A stretch of 64,000 nt of DNA from an uncultured Bacteroidaceae bacterium (GTDB lineage: Bacteria > Bacteroidota > Bacteroidia > Bacteroidales > Bacteroidaceae), in the NCBI GenBank assembly GCA_905234605.1, contig CAJOIE010000003.1, positions 124,001 to 188,000 on the forward strand. Reading direction: 5' to 3'. The notes under the pieces were generated by a model that was not told the DNA's origin, did not search any database, and worked only from the letters and a program-made list of their open reading frames with translations. Made by a program: the position numbers and the translations under genes. Position 1 is the stretch's first letter. Each line of letters begins with the position of its first letter. Shown here one piece after another: positions 1 through 7,989 of the stretch.

Positions 1-1
1 G

Positions 2-523
2 GACGGTGAGCGCTACTACAACCGCCTGCACTTCGTGCGCCCCGACGGCAGCATCACCACCTACGACAAGCACCACCTTTTCGCCTATGGCGGTGAGGCC
101 ATGCACTACTCACGCGGCACAGAGCGGCGCATAGTGGAATGGCGCGGCGTGCGCTTCCTGCTCCAGGTGTGCTACGACCTGCGCTACCCTGTCTGGGCCC
201 GCAACCGCGGCGACTACGACTGCATCCTCTACTCTGCCAACTGGCCCATCAGCCGCGACACGGCATGGCGGACACTCATCCGCGCACGGGCCATCGAGAA
301 CCAGTGCTATGTGGCTGCCGCCAACCGCATCGGCACCGACCAGCAATGCGAGTACTACGGCCGCTCGGCCATCATCAACCCCTATGGCGAGACCATGACC
401 GAGTGCCCCGACCAGACAGAGTGGGCAGCAGCCGGCGTGCTCGACATGGACTTCCTGCGCCACTACTGCGACAAGTTTCCCGTGCTGGCCGATGCAGACG
501 CCTTCACCATTCTTCCTTCCTGA
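2..523 (+). CDS. Nitrilase/omega-amidase-family carbon-nitrogen hydrolase, 3' part
   Basis: This is the C-terminal 173 residues of a nitrilase-superfamily amidohydrolase; the open frame runs off the left edge, so the true start is outside the window. The fragment holds the family's catalytic lysine in YDKHHLF (fragment residue 23) and the nucleophilic cysteine in LQVCYDLRYPVW; the catalytic glutamate lies upstream and is not seen. The RARAIENQCYVAAANRIG segment is typical of the omega-amidase (Nit2/YafV) branch, which hydrolyses alpha-ketoglutaramate or alpha-ketosuccinamate in the cytoplasm. No signal peptide can be assessed. A Fur-family gene follows after 6 bp, so the two are probably co-transcribed. 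The family call is secure; the substrate is inferred. Confidence 0.88.
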   Translation, partial: DGERYYNRLHFVRPDGSITTYDKHHLFAYGGEAMHYSRGTERRIVEWRGVRFLLQVCYDLRYPVWARNRGDYDCILYSANWPISRDTAWRTLIRARAIENQCYVAAANRIGTDQQCEYYGRSAIINPYGETMTECPDQTEWAAAGVLDMDFLRHYCDKFPVLADADAFTILPS

Positions 524-529
524 ACAAGC

Positions 530-1000
530 ATGGCCACCGCAACACACACTCAACACCTGCAGGAGCGTGCCGCCGCCCAGCTGCGCGACTACCTCGTGAC
601 ACGCGGCATGAGGCAGACACCGGAGCGCTATGCCGTCCTCGCGGCTGCCTACGCCTTCACTACCACCTTCACCGCCGAGGAGCTCATAGCCAGGCTCAAG
701 GAAGAGCATGCCTACGTCAGCCAGCCCACGGTCTACAACTCGCTACAGCTCTTCCTGCAAGCCAACCTCGTGGTGCGCTACCCTCACGTCACGCATCAGA
801 GTGTGTATCTGCGTGTCGAGAGCGACGCACCACGCTGCTATCAGGTGTGCAACTACTGCGGGCGCACCACCCCCATCAAGAACCGCGCGCTGACCGCTGC
901 CGTGGCAGCCTACCACACGCGCAGCTTCAACATATCCCACCGTGTGCTGTATATATGCGGCGTATGCGGCAAATGCAAGAGGATGAAGAATGAAGAGTGA
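530..1000 (+). CDS. Fur-family transcriptional regulator
   Basis: A 156-residue Fur-superfamily DNA-binding protein. The winged-helix region runs from about residue 20 to 85, with a recognition helix around VSQPTVYNSLQLFLQ. Two cysteine pairs typical of the structural zinc site are present (C107-x2-C110 and C143-x2-C146, with extra cysteines at 103 and 149). The histidine-rich HxH segment that normally senses the regulatory metal is replaced by a stretch with no histidines (residues 91-102), so the metal or ligand sensed is unclear. It follows the nitrilase by 6 bp and precedes purA. Its last codons lie inside one arm of a long inverted repeat that brackets the purA promoter. Confidence 0.88.
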   Translation: MATATHTQHLQERAAAQLRDYLVTRGMRQTPERYAVLAAAYAFTTTFTAEELIARLKEEHAYVSQPTVYNSLQLFLQANLVVRYPHVTHQSVYLRVESDAPRCYQVCNYCGRTTPIKNRALTAAVAAYHTRSFNISHRVLYICGVCGKCKRMKNEE

Positions 1001-1060
1001 AGAATAAAGGCTACCTTTGCCGCCGCAGTGAGAACACCTTATTCTTCATCCTTCATTCTT
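986..1060. repeat. 22-nt inverted repeat bracketing the purA promoter
   Basis: Positions 986-1007 and the reverse complement of 1039-1060 agree at 20 of 22 bases. The left arm overlaps the last codons and stop of the Fur-family gene. The loop contains the promoter element TACCTTTG. The repeated word (AAGAATGAAG, GAAGAGTGAAGAAT) recurs near 16667-16685 and 44238-44258, so this is one member of a dispersed family. Confidence 0.75.
1012..1019 (+). promoter_or_regulatory. Bacteroidetes -7 element for purA
   Basis: The sequence is TACCTTTG, an exact match to TAnnTTTG, 51 bp before the chosen purA start. No clear -33 TTTG was found. Confidence 0.65.
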
Positions 1061-1069
1061 CACTCATCC

Positions 1070-2374
1070 ATGGAACACTCAAACAGCAACCCTGCCGCCA
1101 CAGACACCCGCGGCCGTGTTGACGCCCTGCTCGGCATTGTCTTCGGCGACGAAGGCAAGGGCAAGGTGGTCGACGTGTTTGCCCCACGCTACGATGTGGT
1201 GGCGCGTTTCGCCGGCGGTCCCAATGCCGGGCACACCATCATCTTCGACGGCAAGAAGTTCGTGCTGCGCAGCATCCCCTCAGGCATCTTCTCGGAGCAT
1301 CAGCTCAACATCATCGGCAACGGCTGCGTCATAGCCCCCGACCTCTTCATGGCCGAAGCCCGCGAGCTCGAGGCTGCCGGCTACGACCTGCGGCCGCGCC
1401 TCCACATCAGCACACGTGCGCACCTCATACTGCCCACACACCGTGTGCTCGACCGCGCCCTCGAGGCAGCCAAGGGCAAGAATGCCGTGGGCACCACAGG
1501 CAAGGGCATAGGCCCCACCTACAGCGAGAAGGCTGCACGCACAGGGCTTCGCGTGGGCGACATTCTCGAAGGCTTCGAGGCCAAGTATGCCGCCCTCAAG
1601 GCACGCCATGAGCAGCAGCTGCGCGACCTGCACTATACCGACTACGACATCACGGCCGAGGAGCGCACATGGATGGAAGGCGTAGCCTACATGCGTCAGT
1701 TCACCATCACCGACACCGTGACCGAGCTGGGCGAGCTCCTGGCACAGGGCAAGAGCGTGCTGGCCGAGGGCGCACAGGGCACCATGCTCGACATAGACCA
1801 CGGCACCTACCCCTACGTGTCGAGCTCATCGACCACCACGGGCGGCGTATGCACCGGCCTGGGCGTTGCGCCACAGGCAATAGGCGATGTCTATGGCATC
1901 TTCAAGGCCTACTCCACCCGCGTGGGAGCAGGCCCGTTCCCTGTTGAGCTCTTCGATGAGACAGGCGAGCAGCTGTGCCAGATAGGCCATGAGTATGGTG
2001 CCGTGACGGGCCGTCGCCGCCGTTGCGGATGGGTTGACCTCGTGGCGCTGCGCTATGCCATCATGGTCAACGGCGTCACCAAGCTCATCATGATGAAGAG
2101 CGACGTGCTCGACACCTTCAGCACCATCCGTGTGTGCGTGGCCTATGAGCGCAACGGTCAGCGCACCACCACCATGCCCTTCGACACCGAGGGCTGGGCA
2201 GCCGTCTATCACGACCTGCCCGGCTGGCAGACCGACCTGACACACATCACCACTGCCGATGAGTTCCCGCCAGCCTTTGATGCCTACATTCGCTATCTTG
2301 AGCAGGAACTGCACACACCCATCACGCTCGTGTCCGTAGGCCCCGACCGTGAGCAAGTGGTCATGCGGACATGA
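1070..2374 (+). CDS. purA: Adenylosuccinate synthetase
   Basis: Catalyses GTP-dependent condensation of IMP with aspartate to adenylosuccinate, the first committed step to AMP in the cytoplasm. The 434-residue protein has the phosphate-binding loop GDEGKGK at residues 26-32, the catalytic NAGHTI segment, and the IMP-binding TTGKGIGPTYSEKAARTG motif. The frame is open from 1028, but the ATG at 1070 is preferred: it puts the conserved P-loop at the usual distance and lies downstream of the TACCTTTG promoter, whereas the upstream extension is encoded by repeat sequence. The stop overlaps the next start (ATGA), so the GH43-like gene is probably translated from the same message. Confidence 0.96.
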   Translation: MEHSNSNPAATDTRGRVDALLGIVFGDEGKGKVVDVFAPRYDVVARFAGGPNAGHTIIFDGKKFVLRSIPSGIFSEHQLNIIGNGCVIAPDLFMAEARELEAAGYDLRPRLHISTRAHLILPTHRVLDRALEAAKGKNAVGTTGKGIGPTYSEKAARTGLRVGDILEGFEAKYAALKARHEQQLRDLHYTDYDITAEERTWMEGVAYMRQFTITDTVTELGELLAQGKSVLAEGAQGTMLDIDHGTYPYVSSSSTTTGGVCTGLGVAPQAIGDVYGIFKAYSTRVGAGPFPVELFDETGEQLCQIGHEYGAVTGRRRRCGWVDLVALRYAIMVNGVTKLIMMKSDVLDTFSTIRVCVAYERNGQRTTTMPFDTEGWAAVYHDLPGWQTDLTHITTADEFPPAFDAYIRYLEQELHTPITLVSVGPDREQVVMRT

Positions 2375-3474
2375 AGGCGCACCTGCTCTGCATGCTGCTT
2401 GCAGCCGGCCCCCTCACGACCAGTTCGCTCCCGAGCTCTCTAAGGTTAGAAGATGACATGCACGCGGACAAGATTTCCGCGTCCTTGGAACAGCTTGAGA
2501 GTGAGCCGGTTCTGAGTGGGACAGACACCCTGCAGGGTGATGGCTGGGTGGGTGTACGGAACGGGCGTTTATGGTGCACGGTGAATGGCGACACGGTGCA
2601 GGCTCATGCGCCGGGCTTCCTGCACCACGGTGGCCGCTGGTGGATGGTTGGTGAGGACCGCAGCCATCCCTGGACACCCGATGTCAACCTCTATTCCTCG
2701 CCCGACCTCACCCACTGGCAGTTTGAGAGCAAGATTATTGCCAACGGCATCACCGACCCGCGCCTTGGCCGCAGCCGCATGATTGAGCGCGCCAAGCTGA
2801 TGCGCAACACGCGCACAGGGCAGTTCGTGGTGTGGTGCCACTGGGAGGCACGCAACTACGGTGCCAGCGAGGCCGCATGCTTCGTCAGCGACAGCGTGCG
2901 CGGCCCCTACCGCATGGCGTGGAGCGGCCGCCCCTTAGGCATCAAGAGCCGCGACTGCAACATCTTCGTCGATGCCGGCGGCGAAGCCTACTTCATCTCC
3001 ACCACCGAGGAGAACCAGCACCTGGGGCTCTTCCGCCTTGCCGATGACTATCTCTCGGTCACAAGCCACCAACAGCTCTTTCCGCATCAACAGCGCGAGG
3101 CACCTGTCATCGTGCGCGTGCCCGCCTCCGACAGCCCCACAGGCTGCCGCTACTTCATGCTCTCGTCGGCCTGTTCGGGATGGGCTCCCAACCAATGCAA
3201 GTACGCCTACACCGACGACCTCGCTCACCCGTGGTCGGAGCTGCACGATGTGGGCGATGCCACAGCCTATCGCACCCAGGCTGCTGCCGTGCTGACCATC
3301 GAGGGCACACGCCAGACCACCTACCTCTATGTGGGCGACCGCTGGATGGACCCCACGCTGCCGGAGTCGAAGACCATCATCTTCCCCATCACCTTCAGCG
3401 GCACCGAGTGCCAGTTCCACTACATGGACAGCTTCCGCCTCAACCTACAGACGGGAGAGTGGTGCCCCGAGTGA
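2371..3474 (+). CDS. GH43-like five-bladed beta-propeller glycosidase
   Basis: A 367-residue protein resembling the GH43/GH117 propeller glycosidases. Visible family features are the blade-like DGWVGVRNGRLWCTVNGDTVQAH beginning described here only by position (residues 56-78), GRWWMVGEDRSHPW followed by LYSSPDLTHWQFE, and TGQFVVWCHWE, a signature of GH43 subfamilies that act on galactan-type side chains. The first 20 residues are hydrophobic with a weak signal-peptide character, so periplasmic export is possible but not certain. It starts inside the purA stop codon and overlaps the convergent DUF4236 gene by 35 bp at its end. The exact substrate cannot be read from the sequence. Confidence 0.7.
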   Translation: MKAHLLCMLLAAGPLTTSSLPSSLRLEDDMHADKISASLEQLESEPVLSGTDTLQGDGWVGVRNGRLWCTVNGDTVQAHAPGFLHHGGRWWMVGEDRSHPWTPDVNLYSSPDLTHWQFESKIIANGITDPRLGRSRMIERAKLMRNTRTGQFVVWCHWEARNYGASEAACFVSDSVRGPYRMAWSGRPLGIKSRDCNIFVDAGGEAYFISTTEENQHLGLFRLADDYLSVTSHQQLFPHQQREAPVIVRVPASDSPTGCRYFMLSSACSGWAPNQCKYAYTDDLAHPWSELHDVGDATAYRTQAAAVLTIEGTRQTTYLYVGDRWMDPTLPESKTIIFPITFSGTECQFHYMDSFRLNLQTGEWCPE

Positions 3475-3862
3475 TCAGCAGATAGGCCACAGCCGCGGCC
3501 AGCACCACTATTATCACCGCCGCCACGGCACCCAACAGGCAGCCCCAGGAGCAGCCCTGCTGGGAGCCGTCCTCCAGTTCCCTCCCATTCTCCACATCGC
3601 TGGAGGACTTCGTTTCCGCTTGCCCGCGGCCCGACGGCCTCCTAATGGCTGACGCAGGCAAGAGGCTGCCCAGTTTCTTCCATGTCACGATGCGCTTCGT
3701 GTAGCCCACGCCTTGCGCCATGCTCACATTGGCAGTGACGCCAGTCTTGCCCACATTGAGCGTCTTGCCCTTAGGCCCTATGGTGAAGCTCACGCCGTTC
3801 TTGCCCACGTTCATCGTCACGTAAGGCAGCAGCTTCACCCGCTTGTTCATGCGTACACCCAT
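3440..3862 (-). CDS. DUF4236-domain protein with C-terminal membrane anchor
   Basis: A 140-residue protein whose first ~60 residues match the DUF4236 pattern: repeated N(V/I)GK-G(V) units (VGKNGVSFTIGPKGKTLNVG, GKTGVTANVS). A hydrophobic segment near the C-terminus (residues about 105-130) is a probable membrane anchor. ATG 3862 is chosen because it begins MGVRMNKRVKLLP, the usual DUF4236 start, and lies about 45 bp after a TATCTTTG promoter located in the end of the upstream acyltransferase gene. The function of DUF4236 is unknown. Its end overlaps the convergent GH43-like gene. Confidence 0.75.
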   Translation of the reverse strand: MGVRMNKRVKLLPYVTMNVGKNGVSFTIGPKGKTLNVGKTGVTANVSMAQGVGYTKRIVTWKKLGSLLPASAIRRPSGRGQAETKSSSDVENGRELEDGSQQGCSWGCLLGAVAAVIIVVLAAAVAYLLITRGTTLPSVG

Positions 3863-3898
3863 GATGTTTTGTCTGCTTAGTCTGTACCCTATCAAAGA

Positions 3899-4810
3899 TT
3901 AATACCGCAAAGATACACATTTCATGGCATACACCACCGCGGCCACCAACGCCACCGTGCCCGCTACCGACAACAGGCAGTAGAGCGGAAAGACAGGGTG
4001 GGCAAACATCATCACCTCGTCCATGACAGGCACCTGCACAAAATAGCAGAGCAGACTGTTGTAGCCCACGAACCGCAGCCACCGCCACCTCAGGTTGAGC
4101 CAGTGCAAGGCCGACACGGCCATCACGGCAAACGCCATATTGAACACTATGCCGCCATGCCACAACAACCCAGTCGCCAGCATGACCACCAACGCTGTGC
4201 CGCTGACGACAGCTGCCGGAATGTGCCGGAGGGCATCACGCCTGTAGGCCATCAGTGCGCCCAGAGGGAAGCACAGGATGGTGTTGTACCACCAATGCCC
4301 GAGCCCGCAAACTCTGGCCAAGGCCACATAGCCCGCCGCCAGCACGACCGTCGCCACCACGCGCGCCCCATTGCTCATGCGGCACCTGAACAACAGCAGC
4401 TCAACAGCATACGTCGCAATTATTACCTTGAAGAACCAGTTCTCCACATCGGGATGCAGGCGTAGAGTCAACGCCTCAGTGAGCAGGTGCCACGAGAGTT
4501 GTCCGCGGTTGAAGATGAGCAACACAGCAACCTCAACCACCCAATACACGAGCCACGGCACTATCAGCCGCCGAGCCTTGGCGCGGACATAGCCGGCATC
4601 CACACGCCCACGCTGCATGAGCGACAAGGTGAGGCCGTAGCCCGAGAACAGGAAAAACACCGCTGTGCCCATGCCGCCCCATAACTCTATGTGCAGAGCC
4701 GGCAGATGAGTGCCAGGGTAACCGTTCAGCGTGTGGCTCATGATGATCATGAGCATGGCCACGCCACGCAGACCGTAGGCATTGTCCCTATCGATGAAGC
4801 TAACAGCCAT
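3899..4810 (-). CDS. Acyltransferase family 3 (OafA/Fuc4NAc-like) integral membrane protein
   Basis: A 303-residue polytopic membrane protein of the acyltransferase_3 family, which transfers acetyl or other acyl groups to surface glycans. The N-terminus has the family signature: NAYGLRGVAMLMIIMSH with the conserved Arg and His, followed by AVFFLFSGYGL and an ARRLIVPW segment after the first loop. About nine or ten hydrophobic helices follow. It is slightly shorter than many family members. It stands alone on the minus strand upstream of the DUF4236 gene; the acceptor is not predictable. Confidence 0.85.
   Translation of the reverse strand: MAVSFIDRDNAYGLRGVAMLMIIMSHTLNGYPGTHLPALHIELWGGMGTAVFFLFSGYGLTLSLMQRGRVDAGYVRAKARRLIVPWLVYWVVEVAVLLIFNRGQLSWHLLTEALTLRLHPDVENWFFKVIIATYAVELLLFRCRMSNGARVVATVVLAAGYVALARVCGLGHWWYNTILCFPLGALMAYRRDALRHIPAAVVSGTALVVMLATGLLWHGGIVFNMAFAVMAVSALHWLNLRWRWLRFVGYNSLLCYFVQVPVMDEVMMFAHPVFPLYCLLSVAGTVALVAAVVYAMKCVSLRY
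3908..3915 (-). promoter_or_regulatory. -7 element upstream of the DUF4236 gene
   Basis: On the minus strand this reads TATCTTTG. It lies inside the last codons of the acyltransferase gene (VSLRY), so it may be a genuine internal promoter or a coding coincidence. Confidence 0.45.
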
Positions 4811-4864
4811 ACACTATGACAGGTTGTGTCACATACTTAATCCTTCTCAAAGCGATGCCTGACC

Positions 4865-5038
4865 TTATGAATTCATAATCTTTTCTGCCATCAGCCTGCC
4901 TGCGTCGAAGGCTTTCTGCAAGTCAGTCGCCCAATGCTCGTCGCGATACTGCCGCTTAGCTTCCTCCGAGAAACCGGCCAGCTCGAAGCGGTCGTAGTTC
5001 TTCACCTGATGATAGATGATATTTTGTTGTTCGGCCAT
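4865..5038 (-). CDS. Small protein, 57 residues, unknown function
   Basis: A short open frame between the ComM-like gene and the acyltransferase gene on the same strand. It begins MAEQQNIIYHQVKNYDRFEL and continues as a charged, soluble, probably helical peptide ending AEKIMNS. The start ATG lies 23 bp after the ComM stop, consistent with translational coupling. The sequence looks like real coding sequence (no low complexity, balanced charged residues) but I do not recognise the family. It could be the remnant of a longer gene. No signal peptide or membrane segment. Confidence 0.55.
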   Translation of the reverse strand: MAEQQNIIYHQVKNYDRFELAGFSEEAKRQYRDEHWATDLQKAFDAGRLMAEKIMNS

Positions 5039-5061
5039 ATTTCTTATACCTTATTTATATA

Positions 5062-6639
5062 TTATAGCCCTCGCTCTGCCCAGTCGCCGCGGTCAAGGCT
5101 GCGGTAGCCGATGGCCTCGGCGATATGTTGGCTCTGTATGGTCGCGGAGCCGTCCAGGTCGGCAATGGTGCGTGCCACCTTGAGAATGCGCGAGTAAGCA
5201 CGGGCCGAGAGCTTGAAGCGTTCCATGGCCATGCGGAGCATGTCTGAGGAGGCGGCATCGGGAGCGGCAAACTCATGGAGCATCTTTTCGCTCATCTGGG
5301 CATTGCAGTGAACAGCCTCACTCTGTCCGCCATCGCCAGTGAGACCGGCAAACCGGTGCTCCTGTATCTGGCGGGCACGGACTACGCGCTCACGTATCAC
5401 TGCGGAAGGCTCGCCGGGCTGCATGCGTGAGAGTTCGGCAAAAGGCACTGCCTGTATCTCGCACTGGATGTCGATGCGGTCGAGCAGCGGGCCTGATATT
5501 TTATTGATGTACCTGCTGATCTGCCCTGGCGAGCATAGGCACGGCTTTATCCTCGAGCCGTAGTAGCCACATGGGCACGGGTTCATTGAGGCCACGAACA
5601 TGGTGTTGCATGGATAGTCGATGCTGTACTTGGCTCGGCTCACAGTGATGTGTCGGTCCTCAAGCGGTTGGCGGAGCAGTTCGAGTGTAGCACGCGGAAA
5701 CTCGGGCAGTTCATCGAGGAAGAGCACTCCGTTGTGGGCCAGCGAGAGACATCCGGGCATGGGGTTGACGCCTCCTCCCACGAGTGCCACCTGCGATGCC
5801 GTGTGGTGCGGAGCCTGGAATGGACGCTCCACGATGAGTCCGCGCTTGCCCTTGAGTTTGCCTGCCACGCTGTGTATCTGTGTCGTCTCGAGACTCTCGG
5901 CGAGTGTCAGCGGCGGCAATATTGATGGCAGACGGCGTGCCATCATGCTCTTGCCTGCGCCAGGCGGGCCAATCATTATTATGTTGTGGCCGCCGGCTGC
6001 CGCCACCTCGAAGGCTCGCTTCACGCTCTGCTGGCCGCGCACGTCGGCATAATCGAGCGTGCTGGCATGCTGCCCTGCGCTGAACTCGGCACGTGTGTCC
6101 ACTTCCGTTACCTTCATCGCGTCGGCCGTGCCGGCAAAGAAGCTGACCACCTGCTGCAGCGACGTGGCCCCGTACACTTTCAGGTTACCCACCACGGCTG
6201 CCTCCTGCGCATTCTGCTGCGGCACGATGAGACCGTCGTATGCCATCTGGCGCGCCTTGATGGCTATTGGCAGAGCCCCTCGTATGGGTTGCAGCGAACC
6301 GTCGAGCCCCAGCTCGCCTGCCACCACATAGCGTGCCAGGAGGCTGCGCTCTATGAGCTCGTTGGCGGCGAGCATGCCAAGGGCTATGGGCAGGTCGCAG
6401 CCGGTGCCCTCCTTGCGCACATCGGCAGGGGCGAGGTTCACCGTGGTGCGCTGCGGGGGCAGCATCAGCCCGCTGTTTGCCAGAGCTGCCGCTATGCGGC
6501 TCTGGCTCTCCTTCACACTACTGTCGGGGAGCCCCACACAGGTGTAGTGTGGCATATTGGCCGGAGCCGTATTAACCTCTATGGTCACGGGCAGCACATC
6601 GATGCCCAGCAGAGTCGCACTGTTTACCTTTGCAATCAC
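5062..6639 (-). CDS. YifB/ComM-family Mg-chelatase-like AAA+ ATPase
   Basis: A 525-residue ATPase of the ComM family; in naturally transformable bacteria ComM is a hexameric helicase that promotes branch migration during uptake of DNA. Visible features: an N-terminal Lon-protease-like domain (TIEVN, VGLPDSSVKESQSRIAAAL), Walker A GPPGAGKS at 224-231, Walker B LFLDELPEF, sensor region with NPCPCGYYG and a cysteine-rich insert, and the Mg-chelatase C-terminal domain. Translation appears to start at GTG 6639, since the protein begins MIAKVNSATLLGID like its relatives and no in-frame ATG is nearby. It lies 60 bp downstream of the phosphopantetheinyl transferase gene. Confidence 0.92.
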   Translation of the reverse strand: MIAKVNSATLLGIDVLPVTIEVNTAPANMPHYTCVGLPDSSVKESQSRIAAALANSGLMLPPQRTTVNLAPADVRKEGTGCDLPIALGMLAANELIERSLLARYVVAGELGLDGSLQPIRGALPIAIKARQMAYDGLIVPQQNAQEAAVVGNLKVYGATSLQQVVSFFAGTADAMKVTEVDTRAEFSAGQHASTLDYADVRGQQSVKRAFEVAAAGGHNIIMIGPPGAGKSMMARRLPSILPPLTLAESLETTQIHSVAGKLKGKRGLIVERPFQAPHHTASQVALVGGGVNPMPGCLSLAHNGVLFLDELPEFPRATLELLRQPLEDRHITVSRAKYSIDYPCNTMFVASMNPCPCGYYGSRIKPCLCSPGQISRYINKISGPLLDRIDIQCEIQAVPFAELSRMQPGEPSAVIRERVVRARQIQEHRFAGLTGDGGQSEAVHCNAQMSEKMLHEFAAPDAASSDMLRMAMERFKLSARAYSRILKVARTIADLDGSATIQSQHIAEAIGYRSLDRGDWAERGL

Positions 6640-6699
6640 GCTTTCACAAATGAAGAATTATAACTGTTTACCCTTTCAGCTGCCGCATCACTCCGGGTG

Positions 6700-7395
6700 T
6701 TACATTGTAATTGTAACACCCTGCTCGCACATGCACAGACACACACACAGGCGATAGCCGTCGGGGGCGTCGCAGCTGTGGAAGCAAGCCTCGGGCGGCG
6801 GCACCTGCACAGGCCATGTCAGGCCGCGCCCTGTTGCCTTGGCGTAAGCCTCGGTGCGTGTCCACACGTCGGCGAAGATGGCCTGCCGCTGCTCCTCGGT
6901 GCGCGCAGAGGCCATGCGTAGCCTGTCGGCAGGGGCGAACATGCGGCGCACCAACTCGGTCCTGTAGCGCCCCTTGCGCTCTATGTCGATGCCGAGCCCT
7001 GTGCGCGCCACATCCGTGGGAGATACCGCCAGGCATGCCGCTGCCGCCATGGTGCCCGAGTGCGACAGGCTGAACGCTATCTGCTTGCAGGCGGCAAACG
7101 CGGGCTTGCCGTGCGGCCCGATGGTGTAGGTCATGTCGCGCTCGCGCAGAGAGTGCCTGCGCAGGAGCTCGTCCAAGAGCAACGTGGCCCCGACGCTCAG
7201 AGCCTGGCTGCGCGTGGCTCTCAGGCGCAGGGCGTGCTCCCTGCGCTGCGGCGAGCAGGCGGCGATGGCAGCCTGGCGGGCACCGTCGTCGCTCATGAGA
7301 GCCTCCACGCCGGCCACGAGCACAGACACCTCGTCGCCTGCGCGGCCGAGGCGCAGGGTCATGTCGGCACAGATGTGCAACGCATCGTGAGTCAT
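6700..7395 (-). CDS. 4'-phosphopantetheinyl transferase superfamily protein
   Basis: A 231-residue Sfp/AcpT-like enzyme that moves the phosphopantetheine arm of CoA to a serine of carrier proteins. The Mg-binding motif GIDIE (about residue 143) and the second motif around WTRTEAYAKATGRG are present; the first lysine of the usual W-x-x-K-E-A motif is threonine here. PHGKPAF and FSLSHSG match the conserved substrate-binding segments. ATG 7395 is chosen over the upstream frame start because a TACTTTTG promoter lies at 7427-7434, leaving a leader of about 25 nt. Whether it serves fatty-acid or secondary-metabolite carriers cannot be told; no carrier-protein gene is adjacent. Confidence 0.85.
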   Translation of the reverse strand: MTHDALHICADMTLRLGRAGDEVSVLVAGVEALMSDDGARQAAIAACSPQRREHALRLRATRSQALSVGATLLLDELLRRHSLRERDMTYTIGPHGKPAFAACKQIAFSLSHSGTMAAAACLAVSPTDVARTGLGIDIERKGRYRTELVRRMFAPADRLRMASARTEEQRQAIFADVWTRTEAYAKATGRGLTWPVQVPPPEACFHSCDAPDGYRLCVCLCMCEQGVTITM

Positions 7396-7426
7396 GAGAC
7401 AAACAGCAGAGGGGATAACTACGACG

Positions 7427-7434
7427 CAAAAGTA
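7427..7434 (-). promoter_or_regulatory. -7 element for the phosphopantetheinyl transferase gene
   Basis: Minus-strand TACTTTTG, matching TAnnTTTG, 32 bp upstream of the chosen ATG. Confidence 0.6.
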
Positions 7435-7582
7435 AACATTTGCCGCCACACCGGCTGCCCGTTTCCCGTTTATACGGCACCTGCCGGCGCGAGATGCCTT
7501 CTGCCTGCGGCGCGCGCCCAGAACCGCCTATACCTTGACACAGGTCAAGAAAAAGGGCTCTATATATGCTTTACAACATAGA

Positions 7583-7617
7583 TTTGACCCATACAAGCAT
7601 CGAAAGCACTACCTTTG
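7583..7617 (+). promoter_or_regulatory. Promoter of the tiny-protein unit
   Basis: TTTG at 7583-7586 and an exact TACCTTTG at 7610-7617, separated by 23 bp, which is slightly longer than the usual 19-21. It points toward the small reading frame at 7737 and implies a GC-rich leader of about 115 nt. Confidence 0.65.
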
Positions 7618-7736
7618 CATCGTCAAAGAAGGAAGGGAACAAGGCAGCGAGCCACCCCGAGCCCCCGAGGGCTGCACGCACGGCGGTGCAGGCACAGCAC
7701 ACAGAAAGAGAGCCTCCGGCGCGAGGCACACACACA

Positions 7737-7853
7737 ATGTTCAACACAAAAGGTAAAAGGATTATGACTATCACGACATCTATTGCATTCGCAATTGTAG
7801 CAATTGCAGCAATCGTCAGCAACGCTTCGGTTTTCATGGGCAATGCAGACTGA
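7737..7853 (+). CDS. Tiny single-pass membrane protein, 29-38 residues
   Basis: The frame encodes 38 residues from ATG 7737 or 29 from ATG 7764. The second start is better supported, being preceded by the purine-rich AGGTAAAAGG and beginning MTITTSIAFAIVAIAAIVSN, an almost perfect short membrane helix. The unit has its own promoter (TACCTTTG at 7610) and its own terminator (7917-7949), so it is transcribed alone. No relative is recognised; such one-helix peptides can act as regulators of membrane complexes or as small toxins, but that is inference. A run of 11 C lies 20 bp after the stop. A regulatory RNA that happens to hold a short frame is the alternative. Confidence 0.55.
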   Translation: MFNTKGKRIMTITTSIAFAIVAIAAIVSNASVFMGNAD

Positions 7854-7873
7854 CACCCACCCGAAGCCATCTT

Positions 7874-7884
7874 CCCCCCCCCCC
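7874..7884 (+). repeat. Homopolymer tract of 11 C
   Basis: Eleven consecutive C residues between the tiny gene and its terminator. Such tracts are prone to slippage; here it sits in the 3' untranslated region. Confidence 0.9.
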
Positions 7885-7916
7885 GCAAACCGCATCTATT
7901 AACCCTTTAATATCAC

Positions 7917-7949
7917 GAAGCCCCCAGGCCACACAGCCATGGGGGCTTC
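7917..7949 (+). terminator. Intrinsic terminator-like hairpin after the tiny gene
   Basis: Perfect 10-bp stem GAAGCCCCCA/TGGGGGCTTC with a 13-nt loop, followed by a pyrimidine-rich stretch. It can serve the tiny gene on the plus strand and the convergent secreted-protein gene on the minus strand. Confidence 0.7.
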
Positions 7950-7969
7950 TCGCTTTCATGCTAAAGAGC

Positions 7970-7989
7970 GTCAGAACGGGAGAGAACGG
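7970..7989. repeat. 20-bp exact repeat, copy A
   Basis: The 20 bases here equal the reverse complement of 12511-12530. In this copy the repeat encodes the last residues (SLPF-stop) of the minus-strand secreted-protein gene. Confidence 0.75.
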
